64,000 nucleotides of DNA from positions 1,969,458 through 2,033,457 of the forward strand of contig NZ_LR733304.1 in NCBI RefSeq assembly GCF_902506105.1, written 5' to 3'. Positions 44,104-53,353 of this stretch are shown piece after piece (positions within the stretch are counted from its first letter, which is position 1; every line of letters begins with the position of its first letter). Origin of the DNA: Aeromicrobium sp. 9AM (lineage in GTDB: Bacteria; Actinomycetota; Actinomycetes; Propionibacteriales; Nocardioidaceae). The notes beneath the pieces were generated by a model. It ran no database searches, was not told the origin of the DNA, and saw only the letters and a list, made by a program, of their open reading frames with translations. A program made the translations under genes and the position numbers.

Positions 44104-44223
44104 CTACGGGCGGGGCGGCACGACGACGGCCGCGACCGATCCGGCGACCAGGCCGGCAAGCGTCGGGGTCGCCAGAAAGCGCACCAGCAGGGACCACCGC
44201 GACGGAAGCGTGATGTCTGACAT
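44104..44223 (-). CDS. Possible small membrane protein, 39 aa
   Basis: A 39-residue frame starting MSDITLPSRWSLLVRF with a hydrophobic run (LATPTLAGLVAGSVAAVVV) and ending PPRP. GTGAAGGC lies before the ATG. It fills the otherwise empty 220-bp gap between pncA and the Eis-like gene. It could be a real small membrane protein, but evidence is limited to this structure. Confidence 0.35.
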   Translation of the reverse strand: MSDITLPSRWSLLVRFLATPTLAGLVAGSVAAVVVPPRP

Positions 44224-44326
44224 GCCTTCACGATCGCGGCCGGAATCGACGGGCAACCGACCCTCGGATGAACGCCGCAGGATCAGTCGGTGTCAGCTTG
44301 TCCCACGGCCTCGATAGCCTGAGGTG

Positions 44327-45616
44327 ATGGGCCACGATCACCTCGACCTGCCGATCGACGCCGCGGCTCGCGAACAGCTCGCCGCCGACGGCCTCCGGAT
44401 GGAGCTCGTCGACATCTCCGACAAGCCGGCATTCGCCGCCTGGGCGCGAGCCGAGTCGCGCGGGTTCCACAGCGAGCAGACCGCAGCCGCCATCGAGCAG
44501 CGACGCAGCTACTTCAACGACCGCCGCATCACCGGGGTCTACGACGACTCTCTTCCCGTGCCCGACGAGCCGGTCGCGACGACCATGGTCTGGCCGGCCG
44601 ACCTCACGGTCCCCGGCGGCCGCGCCGTCCAGTCGTGGGCGATCAGCGATGTCACGGTGGCGGCCACCCATCGACGCCGCGGCGTCGCTCGCGCGCTCCT
44701 GGAGGCAGAGCTCCGCACGGCTCAGGCGCACGGAGCGCCGATCGCGACCCTGACCGTGTCCGAGTCGACGATCTACGGCCGCTTCGGCTTCGGGCCTGCG
44801 GCCCTGGCGCGCGACCTCACGATCGACACGCGGCGCGCACGGTGGACCGGCCCGAAGCCGGCCGGCCGGGTCCATTTCGTCACCGCCGACCAGCTCCTCG
44901 AGCCCGGCCTCGCGCTCGTCGAGAGCGTACGCCTGGCAACCCCCGGCCAGATCGCCTACGACGGCATCCTCTGGGACCGGCAGCTCGGCCTCATGGTCGA
45001 CGACGAGGACGCCAAGAAGCGGCGCGTCGTCCGCTACGACGACGAAACCGGTCAGATGCAGGGGTTCGCGAGCTACAAGCTGACCGAGAACCCCGATGAC
45101 TTCACCCTGCACCGCCTCGACCTGCTGCACCTTGTGACGGCGACCGACGACGCGTACGCCGCACTGTGGCGCTTCGTGCTGGAGATGGATCTCGTCTCCG
45201 AGGTCCGGGCGCACCTCAGGCCGGTCGACGAGCCGGTGCGCTGGATGGTCTCGGACTTCCGCGGCGTCAAGGTCGCCGAGCTCGACCACCTCTGGGTCCG
45301 CATCCTCGACCTCCCCGCTGCCCTCGAGGCGCGCACCTACGCAGCACCCGGGCGCCTGGTGCTCGGCGTCACCGATCCGTTCGGGGCAGCCGACGGGACG
45401 TGGGCCGTCGAGGTCGACGCCAGCGGCACCGCGGCCGTCACATCGACCGACGAACCCGCCGACGTGTCCCTGACCGTCGAAGAGCTCGCGGCGATCTATC
45501 TCGGCGGTGTCTCACCCCTCGTGCTGGCCGCAGCCGGACGCCTGAGCGGCGATGCGGCGACGCTCGACGCCGTGTTCCGCTCCCCCGTCGCGCCGTTCCT
45601 GAGCATCTGGTTCTGA
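44327..45616 (+). CDS. Eis-like GNAT N-acetyltransferase
   Basis: A 429-residue protein with the three-part Eis layout: an N-terminal GNAT domain (SWAISDVTVAATHRRRGVARALLEAELR is the acetyl-CoA site), a second GNAT-like domain and a C-terminal SCP2-like domain (about 320-429). STIYGRFGFG contains the Tyr that serves as general acid in Eis, and the protein ends in Phe, as in mycobacterial Eis where the terminal carboxylate is the base. Eis enzymes acetylate amines, including aminoglycosides. Native substrate unknown. The ATG at 44327 follows TGAGGTG. A GTG one codon earlier is possible. Confidence 0.88.
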   Translation: MGHDHLDLPIDAAAREQLAADGLRMELVDISDKPAFAAWARAESRGFHSEQTAAAIEQRRSYFNDRRITGVYDDSLPVPDEPVATTMVWPADLTVPGGRAVQSWAISDVTVAATHRRRGVARALLEAELRTAQAHGAPIATLTVSESTIYGRFGFGPAALARDLTIDTRRARWTGPKPAGRVHFVTADQLLEPGLALVESVRLATPGQIAYDGILWDRQLGLMVDDEDAKKRRVVRYDDETGQMQGFASYKLTENPDDFTLHRLDLLHLVTATDDAYAALWRFVLEMDLVSEVRAHLRPVDEPVRWMVSDFRGVKVAELDHLWVRILDLPAALEARTYAAPGRLVLGVTDPFGAADGTWAVEVDASGTAAVTSTDEPADVSLTVEELAAIYLGGVSPLVLAAAGRLSGDAATLDAVFRSPVAPFLSIWF

Positions 45617-45618
45617 GC

Positions 45619-46104
45619 ATGCAGATTCGTGAGTTCGACGAGGCCGACTGGCCGCAGGTGTGGCCGATCGTCCGCGAGGTCATCCGTGCCGCCGACACCT
45701 ACACGTACGAACCGACGTTGACGGCCGACGAGGCGTACGACGTGTGGGTCGAAGGTCCGCCGGGCCGCACGGTCGTCGCAGTCGATGGCGACACGATTCG
45801 CGCGACGGCCCACATGAGCGCCAACCGGCCGGGGCCGGGCTCGCACGTCGCGACGGCGAGCTTCATGGTCGCCGCCGACGGGCGTGGTCAGGGCATCGGC
45901 GGCGCACTCGTGCGCGACGCGCTCGACTGGGCACGTGCACAAGGGTTCGCCGGCATGCAGTTCAATGCCGTCGCGGCCTCCAACACCTCAGCGGTCGAGC
46001 TCTACGAGCGGCACGGCTTCACGATCGTCGGGACGGTGCCGGGAGCATTCGAGCACCCGACGCTGGGCCGGATCGGCCTCCACGTGATGTACGTCGAGCT
46101 CTAG
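45619..46104 (+). CDS. GNAT acetyltransferase
   Basis: A 161-residue GNAT acetyltransferase. The acetyl-CoA-binding motif is ASFMVAADGRGQGIGGALV (V-x-x-x-x-R-G-Q-G-I-G) and the late AASNTSAVELYERHGF is typical of the PhnO/phosphinothricin-like subgroup. The ATG at 45619 is two bases past the stop of the Eis-like gene, so both are co-transcribed. Its stop overlaps that of the convergent oxidoreductase gene. Confidence 0.88.
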   Translation: MQIREFDEADWPQVWPIVREVIRAADTYTYEPTLTADEAYDVWVEGPPGRTVVAVDGDTIRATAHMSANRPGPGSHVATASFMVAADGRGQGIGGALVRDALDWARAQGFAGMQFNAVAASNTSAVELYERHGFTIVGTVPGAFEHPTLGRIGLHVMYVEL

Positions 46105-47138
46105 AGCAACTCCTTCGCCAGCAGCTCCAGCGTCTGCTCGCGACCCGGTGCCGTACGTGGGTCGGTGCCGCGGCGGGCCGACGCCACGGGGTTGACCATG
46201 ACCTCGTCGACGCCGAACGTGAACGCCAGCTCCTGGATCTGGTCCGCCGCCTGCTGGGGCGTGCCCACGACGGCGCGCGCCAGGCCGGAGCTGATCATCG
46301 CCTCGACCTGCGGCGGCAGCTCCGCGGCCTGGGCGTCCTCAACCAGGTCCAGCGCGGTCAGCGGCTGCCCGGTCCGCAGACGCGCCATCATCTGGAGGTT
46401 GGGCAGCATCAGCGCAGCCGCCTCGCGCTCGGTCTCGGCGACTGACGCGTTGACCGTCAGGAACGTGACCGGCTCAGGCGCCAGGTCGCTGGGCTGGAAC
46501 TCCGAGCGGTAGACCTGCAGCGCCTCGGCCGTCCCCTGGCCGGAGAAGTGGTGCGCGAAGACGTACGGCAGGCCCTTGGCGGCCGCGAGGTGTGCTGAGT
46601 ACATCGACGAGCCGAGCAGCCACATCCGCGGCTCGGTGGTCGCCGCCGGGGTGGCCTTGAGGACGTAGTTCTGCCGCGGCACGGCAACACGTACGCCCTC
46701 GGCTCCCATCAGTGCGACGACATCGTCGAGGTACTGCGGGAAGTTCTCGATGTCCGTGTCGTCGCGGCCCGCCGCGCCGCGCAGCGCCATCGAGGTGACC
46801 GGGTCGGAGCCGGGCGCGCGACCGATGCCCAGGTCGATGCGACCGGGGTTGGCCGCCTCGAGCAGCGCGAACTGCTCCGCCACGGCGAGCGGGGCATGGT
46901 TGGGCAGCATGACCCCGCCCGAGCCGAGCCGGATCGACGTGGTCTGCGCGCCGAGCATCGCGATCAGCACCGGCGGCGAGGTCGCGGCGACGGCCGGCAT
47001 GTTGTGGTGCTCGGCGACCCAGTAGCGGGTGAAGCCGAGGCGATCGGCGACCTGCGCCAGCGACACGGTGGCGGCGAGGGCGTCACCGCTCGACTGGTCG
47101 GAACGTACGGGGACGAGATCGAGCACGGAAAGTCTCAC
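46101..47138 (-). CDS. LLM-class flavin-dependent oxidoreductase
   Basis: A 345-residue luciferase-like (LLM) TIM-barrel enzyme. SVLDLVPVRSDQ at the start, RYWVAEHHNMPAVAATSP, VMLPNHAPLAVAEQFALLEAANPGRIDLGIGRAPG and WLLGSSMYSAHLAA are the typical LLM segments binding FMN or F420. Substrate not predictable. A single gene, convergent with the GNAT gene. Confidence 0.88.
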   Translation of the reverse strand: MRLSVLDLVPVRSDQSSGDALAATVSLAQVADRLGFTRYWVAEHHNMPAVAATSPPVLIAMLGAQTTSIRLGSGGVMLPNHAPLAVAEQFALLEAANPGRIDLGIGRAPGSDPVTSMALRGAAGRDDTDIENFPQYLDDVVALMGAEGVRVAVPRQNYVLKATPAATTEPRMWLLGSSMYSAHLAAAKGLPYVFAHHFSGQGTAEALQVYRSEFQPSDLAPEPVTFLTVNASVAETEREAAALMLPNLQMMARLRTGQPLTALDLVEDAQAAELPPQVEAMISSGLARAVVGTPQQAADQIQELAFTFGVDEVMVNPVASARRGTDPRTAPGREQTLELLAKELL

Positions 47139-47181
47139 GTCAGTGCCAACGCGGGAGCCGCGCCGATGCTTCCCGCCGGTC

Positions 47182-48057
47182 TCAGACGACAGACTCGTTC
47201 ATGTCCGGCATCGTCGCGGGAAACGTGCCGAGTCGCTCCACCATGAACCCGCCGGGATAGCTCTTGATGCGCTTGAGGTCCTTGGCGTACCTGGGCTTGC
47301 GCCGTGGCGGCATGAACCGCTCGAGCCGGCCCCTCAGCCGCAGGCTGCCGTGCGCCATCGCGACGACGACGCGCGACGGCTTCTCGAACCCGAACGCGGC
47401 GAGCAGCGCATCGTCCATCAAGGCGCGACTGAACACCTCGACGGGCCTGGCCAGCAGGCGTGGATAGAACGAGACCAGCAGCTCGAGCGTCGCGTCGGCC
47501 ACGGCTCGCGTCTTGGGATCGGGCGCGAAGTGCTCCGCCTCGTACGAGTCCATCAGCTCCTCAAAACCGGCGAAGTCACCCGGGACGTCCTTGATGCCCA
47601 TCAGCGCGCCGAGCCGCTGGTAGTAGCGCACCCCGGCGACGACCTCGGCCTCGGTGGGGTTGCGCCAGCCGTAGTCGCGGATCCATCGGTGCGGCACCAC
47701 GACGAACGTCGCCAGGACGTAGCGCAGGTCGTCGTTCGAGATGTCGTAGCTGCCGTGCATCTGGTTCATCCGGCGCACCGCAGCACGGCCGTTGTGAGAC
47801 TCCATGCCGTCGGCGAGCACCGCCTCGAGCACCAACGCGGTGTCGTCGTGCCGCTTCTGGGTGCGCTCGACGAACTCGCCGGTGTCGAAGAGGAGACGCC
47901 CGATCGACGGCACGGCGTACGTCCGGAACAGCGCGAAGCTCAGCGCCTGCTGGTAGTCCCACGGAAACTCGTAGTAGGAGGCGATCCGGGCGATCTCCTC
48001 GTACTGCGTCTCCGGGTCGAGGCCGGCGATCTCGCGCTGCCAGTGGTCACGTCGCAT
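47182..48057 (-). CDS. MpaB/rubber-oxygenase-like protein (DUF2236)
   Basis: A 291-residue protein of the ER-bound oxygenase MpaB / latex-clearing (DUF2236) family, heme-type oxygenases. Family features include the MHGSYDISNDDLRYVLATFVVVPHRW segment, in which conserved His and Arg residues contact heme in relatives, and an all-helical composition. Substrate unknown, probably a lipid or terpenoid. There is no signal peptide. The ATG at 48057 begins MRRDHWQREI. Confidence 0.8.
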   Translation of the reverse strand: MRRDHWQREIAGLDPETQYEEIARIASYYEFPWDYQQALSFALFRTYAVPSIGRLLFDTGEFVERTQKRHDDTALVLEAVLADGMESHNGRAAVRRMNQMHGSYDISNDDLRYVLATFVVVPHRWIRDYGWRNPTEAEVVAGVRYYQRLGALMGIKDVPGDFAGFEELMDSYEAEHFAPDPKTRAVADATLELLVSFYPRLLARPVEVFSRALMDDALLAAFGFEKPSRVVVAMAHGSLRLRGRLERFMPPRRKPRYAKDLKRIKSYPGGFMVERLGTFPATMPDMNESVV

Positions 48058-48097
48058 GGCCTGACGTTACCGTGACACCAACACTGTCACAATGGCC

Positions 48098-49042
48098 TCA
48101 CAGCGTGAGGGCGAGGAAGTCAACGATGTCGTCGAGCGCGCGTTTCGCGACCGGCACGACGCCGGGCAGGCTCATGAATCCGTGGATCGCGCCGTCGTAC
48201 TCGACATAGCGGACCGGTACGCCGTCGGCAACCAGGGCATCGCGATAGCGGGCACCGTTGTCGAGCAGGGGGTCCAGCTCCGCGGTCAGGATGAACGTCT
48301 TCGGCAGGCCCGCGTGCGACGCCGCCCGGATCGGCGACGCGCGGAAGTCCTCGTCGCCGTACCGGTCTCCCATGTAGAGCCGCGCGAAGGCGCGCATGTT
48401 CCTCGACGTCAGCACCGGCGCGTCGGCGTGACGATCCTCCGAGGGCCATCTGTCATACATCTCGGTGCCGGGATAGATCAGCACCTGCGCGCGCAGCTCG
48501 GGACCGCCGGCGTCCCTGGCCAGAAGCGCCAGTACGGCGGCGAGGTTGCCCCCGCCGCTGTCGCCCATCACCGCGATGCGCTGCGGGTCGATGCCCAGCT
48601 CGTCGGCGTGGGACACGACCCATTCCAGCGTCGCCCGGCAGTCCTCGACGCCGGCCGGAAACGGCTGCTCGGGCGCCAGGGCGTACGTCGGGGAGATCAC
48701 GACAGCGCGGTTGCGCACCGCGATCCGGCTGGCCATCCACTGCGACTGCTCGGGATTGCCCTGGACCCAGCCTCCGCCGTGGAAGTTGATGACGCACGGC
48801 AGCGGGGCGATCGCGTCGGGTGGCCGGTTGAGGAGCGCCCGCGACCCGTTGCCCACCGTGATCTCCTCGACCACGGCGCTCGCGTCGGCCCGCCCGAAGA
48901 CGAACCGCCCGCCGAGAGTGCGCTGCAGCTTCGCCCGCTTCGCGCGATGCGCCGGGAGGTCGACCACGTCCTCGATGCCCTTCTCCGAGAGCTTGAGCAG
49001 GGCTGCGAACACCCGCGTGCGCAGGGCCATGGTCGAGGTCAC
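48098..49042 (-). CDS. HSL-family alpha/beta hydrolase (esterase)
   Basis: A 314-residue hormone-sensitive-lipase-type esterase. The oxyanion motif is HGGGWVQG, the nucleophile elbow GDSGGGN, the acidic residue lies in AELDPLLD and the His in AIHGFMS. The GTG start at 49042 gives MTSTMALR, and an ATG at 49030 is the alternative. It is likely an intracellular carboxylesterase for short-chain esters. It forms a same-strand run with the MpaB-like and LLM genes, separated by 40-45 bp gaps. Confidence 0.9.
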   Translation of the reverse strand: MTSTMALRTRVFAALLKLSEKGIEDVVDLPAHRAKRAKLQRTLGGRFVFGRADASAVVEEITVGNGSRALLNRPPDAIAPLPCVINFHGGGWVQGNPEQSQWMASRIAVRNRAVVISPTYALAPEQPFPAGVEDCRATLEWVVSHADELGIDPQRIAVMGDSGGGNLAAVLALLARDAGGPELRAQVLIYPGTEMYDRWPSEDRHADAPVLTSRNMRAFARLYMGDRYGDEDFRASPIRAASHAGLPKTFILTAELDPLLDNGARYRDALVADGVPVRYVEYDGAIHGFMSLPGVVPVAKRALDDIVDFLALTL

Positions 49043-49108
49043 GCCCGCGAGCGTAGCCGTACGCCGGTTCTGCAGCCCTCACCGCCGGCCAACCTCTAGG
49101 GTCGAGCC

Positions 49109-49375
49109 ATGGATGACTCGTCGCCACTCCTGCCCGCGACCCCCGAGATCGTCTTCAGCGTGCTCCTCACGGCGATCATCCTTGCCGTCGGCGTTGCGAG
49201 CTATCGGCGCAGTCGGTGCCTCAGCGGTCACCCGGTCTGGAAGAGCATCATCATCGGTGCGGTCGCCGGGCTGTGCTGGGAGCTGTGGCTGGTCGTCTGG
49301 TACGTCAACCGCGAGCGCATCGCCACCCAGTGGCGTGACTACCGCCAGGCGCAGCAGCCCGCCCTCGCCGGCTGA
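49109..49375 (+). CDS. Small membrane protein, 88 aa
   Basis: An 88-residue protein with two transmembrane helices (about 14-31 and 44-66) and a short C-terminal soluble end (RERIATQWRDYRQAQQ). Not recognised as a family. It is divergent from the esterase gene and its stop lies one base before that of the convergent helicase gene. Codon use is normal and the ATG is plausible although the ribosome site is weak. Confidence 0.65.
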   Translation: MDDSSPLLPATPEIVFSVLLTAIILAVGVASYRRSRCLSGHPVWKSIIIGAVAGLCWELWLVVWYVNRERIATQWRDYRQAQQPALAG

Positions 49376-49376
49376 C

Positions 49377-51071
49377 CTAGCCGGAGGCCTTGAGCGCCCA
49401 GGCGCGAATCGCGTCGATGCGCTCCTGCAGCTGCGCGGCCGAGGCCTGCGCAGCGGGCGGCCCGCCGCACTGGGACCGGAGCCGGCTGTGCGTCACCCCG
49501 TGGGGGGCACCCGTGCGGTGGTGCCACGCGCCGACCAGCGCGTGGAGCTCGCGACGCAGCTCGCTGCGCTTCTCGAACGCCACGTCGGCCTCGGGTGCCG
49601 CGGTGTCCTTCGCCTTCGCCTTGGCGCGCTTCGCCCTCGACGTGCGCAGCAGCTCGGCCACCTGGTCGTGGTCGAGCAACCCCGGTATGCCGAGGAAGTC
49701 CAGCTCGCCGTCGTCGTCGGACAGGGCGTCGTAGCCGAACTCGCCACCGTCGTAGACGAGCCGGTCGAACGAGGCGTCGCTGCCCAGGGCGCGGTACTCC
49801 CCCAGCTGGTCCGATGCGCCTTGGTCCTCGTTGGCCTTGGCCAACAGCTCGGCCTCGGCCTGGAACAGGTCTTCGGCGTCCTTGACGGGGCGTCCGATGA
49901 CGTGGTCGCGCTGGCTCTCGAGGTCCGAGGCGAGCTGCAGCAGACGCGGCACGCTCGGCACGAAGATCGACGCGGTCTCACCCTTGCGGCGCGCACGGAC
50001 GAAGCGGCCGACCGCCTGCGCGAAGAACAACGGAGTCGAGGTCGTGGTGGCGTAGACGCCGACCGACAGGCGTGGGACATCGACGCCCTCGCTGACCATG
50101 CGGACGGCCACCATCCACGGCGTCATGCCGGCTGAGAACTCGGCGATGCGGGCGCTGGCGCCGGTCTCGTCCGACAGCACGACGGTCGGCGCAGCGCCGG
50201 AGATCTCGGTGAGCACGGCGGCATACTGGCGCGCGGTGTCCTGGTCGCTCGCGATGACCATGCCGCCGGCGTCGGGGACGTCGCGGCGCACCTCCATCAG
50301 GCGCGTGTGCGCGGCAGTCATCACCTCGGGGATCCACGAGCCGTTGGGGTCGAGCGCCGTGCGCAGGGCCTGGGCGGTGGCGGCGCGGTCGAGCGGCTCG
50401 CCGAGCCGGGCCGCGACCTCGTCGCCCGCACGCGTACGCCAGTGCATCTGGCCCGAGTAGGCCATGAACAGCACGGGTCGTACGACGCGGTCCTTGAGTG
50501 CCTGGGCATAGCCGTAGGAGTAGTCGGCGAGGCTCGTCATCGTGCCGTCGACCTGCGGGGCGTAGGTGACGAACGGGATCGGGTTGTCGTCGGAACGGAA
50601 CGGCGTGCCGGTCAGTGCGAGCCGGCGGACCGCGGGCTCGCACGCCTCCTGCACCGCGTCGCCCCATGACAACGCGTCGGCCGCGTGGTGCACCTCGTCG
50701 AGGATCACGATCGTCGGTCGGTGCTCGATGCGGGCCCGGTACGCGTTGGGGTTCACGGCGAGCCCCGCGTACGTCACGGCGAAGCCCTGGAAGTCCGAGC
50801 CGAGCACGCCCTGCCCGGCAAGTGACGGATCGAGGGTGATGCCGATGCCGGAGGCGGCGAGCGCCCACTGCGTCTTGAGGTGGTCCGTCGGCGTGACGAT
50901 GACGACGCGCTCGACGACGCCGCGGGCCAGCAGGTCGGCGGCGATCGTCAGGGCAAAGGTCGTCTTGCCGGCGCCCGGCGTGGCGACCGTGAGGAAGTCA
51001 CGCGGCTGAGCGCGCTGGTAGAGCTCGAATGCCTCACGCTGCCAGACCCGGAGGTGCTGGCTACGCGTCAC
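49377..51071 (-). CDS. Superfamily 2 DEAD/DEAH helicase
   Basis: A 564-residue SF2 helicase. Motif I is ATPGAGKTTFA, motif II DEVHH, motif III TGTPFRSD, and motif VI QAVGRFVRARRKGE. A C-terminal basic/helical extension (from about residue 470) is rich in Lys and Ala. This type accompanies DUF3039 in actinobacteria, and its role in repair or RNA metabolism is not known. It starts with GTG and overlaps the DUF3039 gene by 11 bp. Confidence 0.9.
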   Translation of the reverse strand: MTRSQHLRVWQREAFELYQRAQPRDFLTVATPGAGKTTFALTIAADLLARGVVERVVIVTPTDHLKTQWALAASGIGITLDPSLAGQGVLGSDFQGFAVTYAGLAVNPNAYRARIEHRPTIVILDEVHHAADALSWGDAVQEACEPAVRRLALTGTPFRSDDNPIPFVTYAPQVDGTMTSLADYSYGYAQALKDRVVRPVLFMAYSGQMHWRTRAGDEVAARLGEPLDRAATAQALRTALDPNGSWIPEVMTAAHTRLMEVRRDVPDAGGMVIASDQDTARQYAAVLTEISGAAPTVVLSDETGASARIAEFSAGMTPWMVAVRMVSEGVDVPRLSVGVYATTTSTPLFFAQAVGRFVRARRKGETASIFVPSVPRLLQLASDLESQRDHVIGRPVKDAEDLFQAEAELLAKANEDQGASDQLGEYRALGSDASFDRLVYDGGEFGYDALSDDDGELDFLGIPGLLDHDQVAELLRTSRAKRAKAKAKDTAAPEADVAFEKRSELRRELHALVGAWHHRTGAPHGVTHSRLRSQCGGPPAAQASAAQLQERIDAIRAWALKASG

Positions 51072-51330
51072 CCGAGGGGTCCCCCTTGTCGCCGTCTTCC
51101 ATGCTCTCCCAGATGTCCTTGCACTCGGGGCACACCGGGAAACGCTCGGGATCGCGGCTGGGAACCCACACCTTGCCGCACAGCGCGACCACGGGATGAC
51201 CCATGATCATCGCCTCGGTCAGCTCGTCCTTGGGCACGTAGTGCGAGAACTTCTCGTGGTCACCGTCTTCGGTGCGCATGTCGGTGCGCTCGTCGACAAC
51301 CGTCTGAGTACCTCGCCCGAAGAAAGCCAC
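51061..51330 (-). CDS. DUF3039 protein
   Basis: An 89-residue DUF3039 protein. The family motif region DHEKFSHYVPKDELTEAMIMGHPVVALCGKVWVPSRDPERFPVCPECK is complete and holds a probable zinc site (Cys in LCGK, and CPEC). A conserved partner of the overlapping helicase gene in actinobacteria. Function unknown. Confidence 0.88.
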   Translation of the reverse strand: MAFFGRGTQTVVDERTDMRTEDGDHEKFSHYVPKDELTEAMIMGHPVVALCGKVWVPSRDPERFPVCPECKDIWESMEDGDKGDPSGDA

Positions 51331-51364
51331 GTCGCCAGTCTAACGAGTCCTCACGACACCTGGG

Positions 51365-51913
51365 TCAGTTGGCGGAGGGGTCGTCGGGGAATGTCGTCCA
51401 GAACCTGACGTCGTTGTCCTGGCGTCGCAGGACCTCACGCCAGAGCGTCTCGGGCTGCGGCGAGATGAGGTCGGAGTCGAACGCCTCGACGACGAGCCAG
51501 GCGCCTTCTTCGAGCTCGGCCTCGAGCTGGTCTGCGCCCCATCCGGCATACCCGGCGAACACGCGGATGCCGGCGAACTCGCCGTTGCCGGGCAGCGGTC
51601 CCTCGAGGTCGACCAGCCCGACGCGACCGGCCATCTGCCGCCAGCCGAGCGGCGGCGCGACATCGGCGATGACGCCGAGCGCGAGCGCTGAGTCCATCGC
51701 GACCGGTCCCCCGTCGAACAGGCACACGGGGGCGTTGACGAGTCCCGCCCAGTCGGGCAGCACGTCGTCGACCTCGGAGTCGAGCGGCCGGTTGAGGATC
51801 ACGCCGAGTGCGCCGTCGGCGTCGTGATCGAGCACGAACACGACGCTGCGCATGAACGGACCGGACTCGATGGCCGGCGTCGCCACCAGGAGCCTCCCTC
51901 GCAACGTGTCCAT
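51365..51913 (-). CDS. YqgE/AlgH family protein
   Basis: A 182-residue YqgE/AlgH (DUF179) protein. GRLLVATPAI, FMRSVVFVLDHDADGALGVILNRP and the later RVFAGYAGWGADQLEAEL fit the family exactly. Structures exist but the function is not settled. The ATG at 51913 gives MDTLRGRLLVA, the typical start. It is divergent from the MerR gene. Confidence 0.9.
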   Translation of the reverse strand: MDTLRGRLLVATPAIESGPFMRSVVFVLDHDADGALGVILNRPLDSEVDDVLPDWAGLVNAPVCLFDGGPVAMDSALALGVIADVAPPLGWRQMAGRVGLVDLEGPLPGNGEFAGIRVFAGYAGWGADQLEAELEEGAWLVVEAFDSDLISPQPETLWREVLRRQDNDVRFWTTFPDDPSAN

Positions 51914-51975
51914 GCCTCCATGATGCCCCCTGCCACCTCGGCGCGCCGGAAATGCCCGAGGCCTATGATTCGTGC

Positions 51976-52734
51976 ATGCCTGAGGACGCCGTGGACGACG
52001 AGGAGTACACGGTCGACGAGCTCGCCTCGCGGGCCCAGATGACAGTGCGCAACGTACGCGCGTACGCCGGGCGAGGGCTGATCGATGCGCCACGGCTCGA
52101 AGGGCGTACGGGCTACTACAACCGCGAGCACCTGCAGCGGCTGCAGCTGATCCGTCAGCTGATCGAACGCGGGTTCACCCTCGCGGCGATCGAGAAGGCG
52201 ATCCTCAACGCCCCGCACGCTGCCGGCCACACCCTCGACCTCATCGCGATCCTCGATCAGCCGGACTCCGCCGAGCCCGAGATCATGTCGCGCGACGATC
52301 TCGCGGCCCTGGCCGGAGTGCACCGCGACGACACCCTCATCGAGTCGCTCGTCGGGGTGGGCCTGGTCGAGAAGCTCGACGGCGACAAGGTGCGCCTGAT
52401 CGAGCCGGCAGTCGTACGTTCGGGAGCCGCGGCGGTCAAGCTCGGGCTCGCCCCGGAGACGATCATCGCGCTGTTCCCCGTGCTGAAGTCGCACCTGCGG
52501 ACGATCGCGGACACGTTCGTGCACGACGTCGTCGAGGAGCTGGTGCAGCCGTTCATCGACGCCGGCCTCCCGGAGGACGAGTGGCCCCGGGTCCTCAGCG
52601 TCGTGGAGAGCCTGCTGCCGATCGCGAGCCAGGTGACGCTGGGGATCTTCCGTTCGGAGTTCCGCGACGCGATCGACGTCGCGGTCGGCGAGCAGATCAC
52701 CGGCCTGGGCTCGGCACGGTCGGCACAGAAATAA
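51976..52734 (+). CDS. MerR-family transcriptional regulator
   Basis: A 252-residue MerR-type regulator. The N-terminal winged helix is YTVDELASRAQMTVRNVRAYAGRGLIDAP with RTGYYNREHLQRLQLIRQL. The rest is a long helical C-terminal domain, no Cys metal site, so a small-molecule sensor is more likely than a metal sensor. Divergent from yqgE. A strong terminator follows its stop. Confidence 0.85.
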   Translation: MPEDAVDDEEYTVDELASRAQMTVRNVRAYAGRGLIDAPRLEGRTGYYNREHLQRLQLIRQLIERGFTLAAIEKAILNAPHAAGHTLDLIAILDQPDSAEPEIMSRDDLAALAGVHRDDTLIESLVGVGLVEKLDGDKVRLIEPAVVRSGAAAVKLGLAPETIIALFPVLKSHLRTIADTFVHDVVEELVQPFIDAGLPEDEWPRVLSVVESLLPIASQVTLGIFRSEFRDAIDVAVGEQITGLGSARSAQK

Positions 52735-52773
52735 CCCCGCCCGGCACCAGAGGGAGGGAGGTGCCAGGCGGGG
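52735..52773. terminator. Hairpin terminator after the MerR gene
   Basis: CCCCGCC and GGCACC pair with GGTGCC and GGCGGGG (13 bp, one mismatch) around an 11-nt purine-rich loop. It is 1 bp past the MerR stop and may also serve the convergent gene at 52795. Confidence 0.8.
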
Positions 52774-52794
52774 TGGTCTGCGACCGGATATCTC

Positions 52795-53253
52795 TCAGGC
52801 GGCCTGGACGGCGCCGACCACGGACTCACGTGCGGAGTTCATGATGCGGCGACCGTAGGTCGTCAGGTCCGGGTGGCTCATCGGCACGCCGGCGGACGCG
52901 GCCAGGAACGACTGCTCCTTGGCGAACGCCTTGGCGAGCGCGGTCTCGTGGATGTGGTCGTCGAGCAGGGCGCGGGCACCGGGCATCTCTGCGGCGGTGT
53001 TGACCCATGCCGTGACGGCCATCAGCTCGGGGGACTCGACGCTCTCGGTGACGAGGCGGTCCAGCTGCCCACTGAGGCGCTGGAACCAGGCCATCTGAAG
53101 GTCGAACAGCAGCTCGGTCTCGTTCGCGAAGGCATCTCGGCCCTCGTCGACCGTGTCGAGCAGCTCGGTGAGTGTCAGGTCGCGGCGCCGGTCGGCGATC
53201 GCGAGCAGGTCACGGAGTGTTTCCTTGCGACGGTTGTAAGCATCCCAGGTCAT
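52795..53253 (-). CDS. Unknown helical protein, 152 aa, divergent from TetR
   Basis: A 152-residue, all-helical acidic protein starting MTWDAYNRRKETLRDLL. Not recognised. No signal peptide, no transmembrane segment, one His-containing region (LLDDHIHETALAKAF). AAAGGAG lies before the ATG, so translation is expected. It is divergent from a TetR gene across an operator-like region full of ACTCTCGGTATGT repeats, and so is probably the regulator's target. Confidence 0.65.
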   Translation of the reverse strand: MTWDAYNRRKETLRDLLAIADRRRDLTLTELLDTVDEGRDAFANETELLFDLQMAWFQRLSGQLDRLVTESVESPELMAVTAWVNTAAEMPGARALLDDHIHETALAKAFAKEQSFLAASAGVPMSHPDLTTYGRRIMNSARESVVGAVQAA

Positions 53254-53280
53254 GGTGTGCTCCTTTCTGTTCCGTCGGAT

Positions 53281-53353
53281 CGAGAGTTCCATACTCTCGG
53301 TACGTACTCTCAGTATGTTTTAGTCTCGGTCGAAAGGCAAACCCTCGGTATGT
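53281..53353. promoter_or_regulatory. Repeat-rich operator between the unknown gene and TetR
   Basis: CGAGAGT-TCCAT-ACTCTCG (53281-53299) is a perfect 7-bp inverted repeat. ACTCTCGGTACGT (53293-53305) and ACTCTCAGTATGT (53306-53318) are tandem 13-bp units, and ACCCTCGGTATGT recurs at 53341-53353, with a weaker copy near 53322. This suggests cooperative TetR binding over both promoters. Confidence 0.65.
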
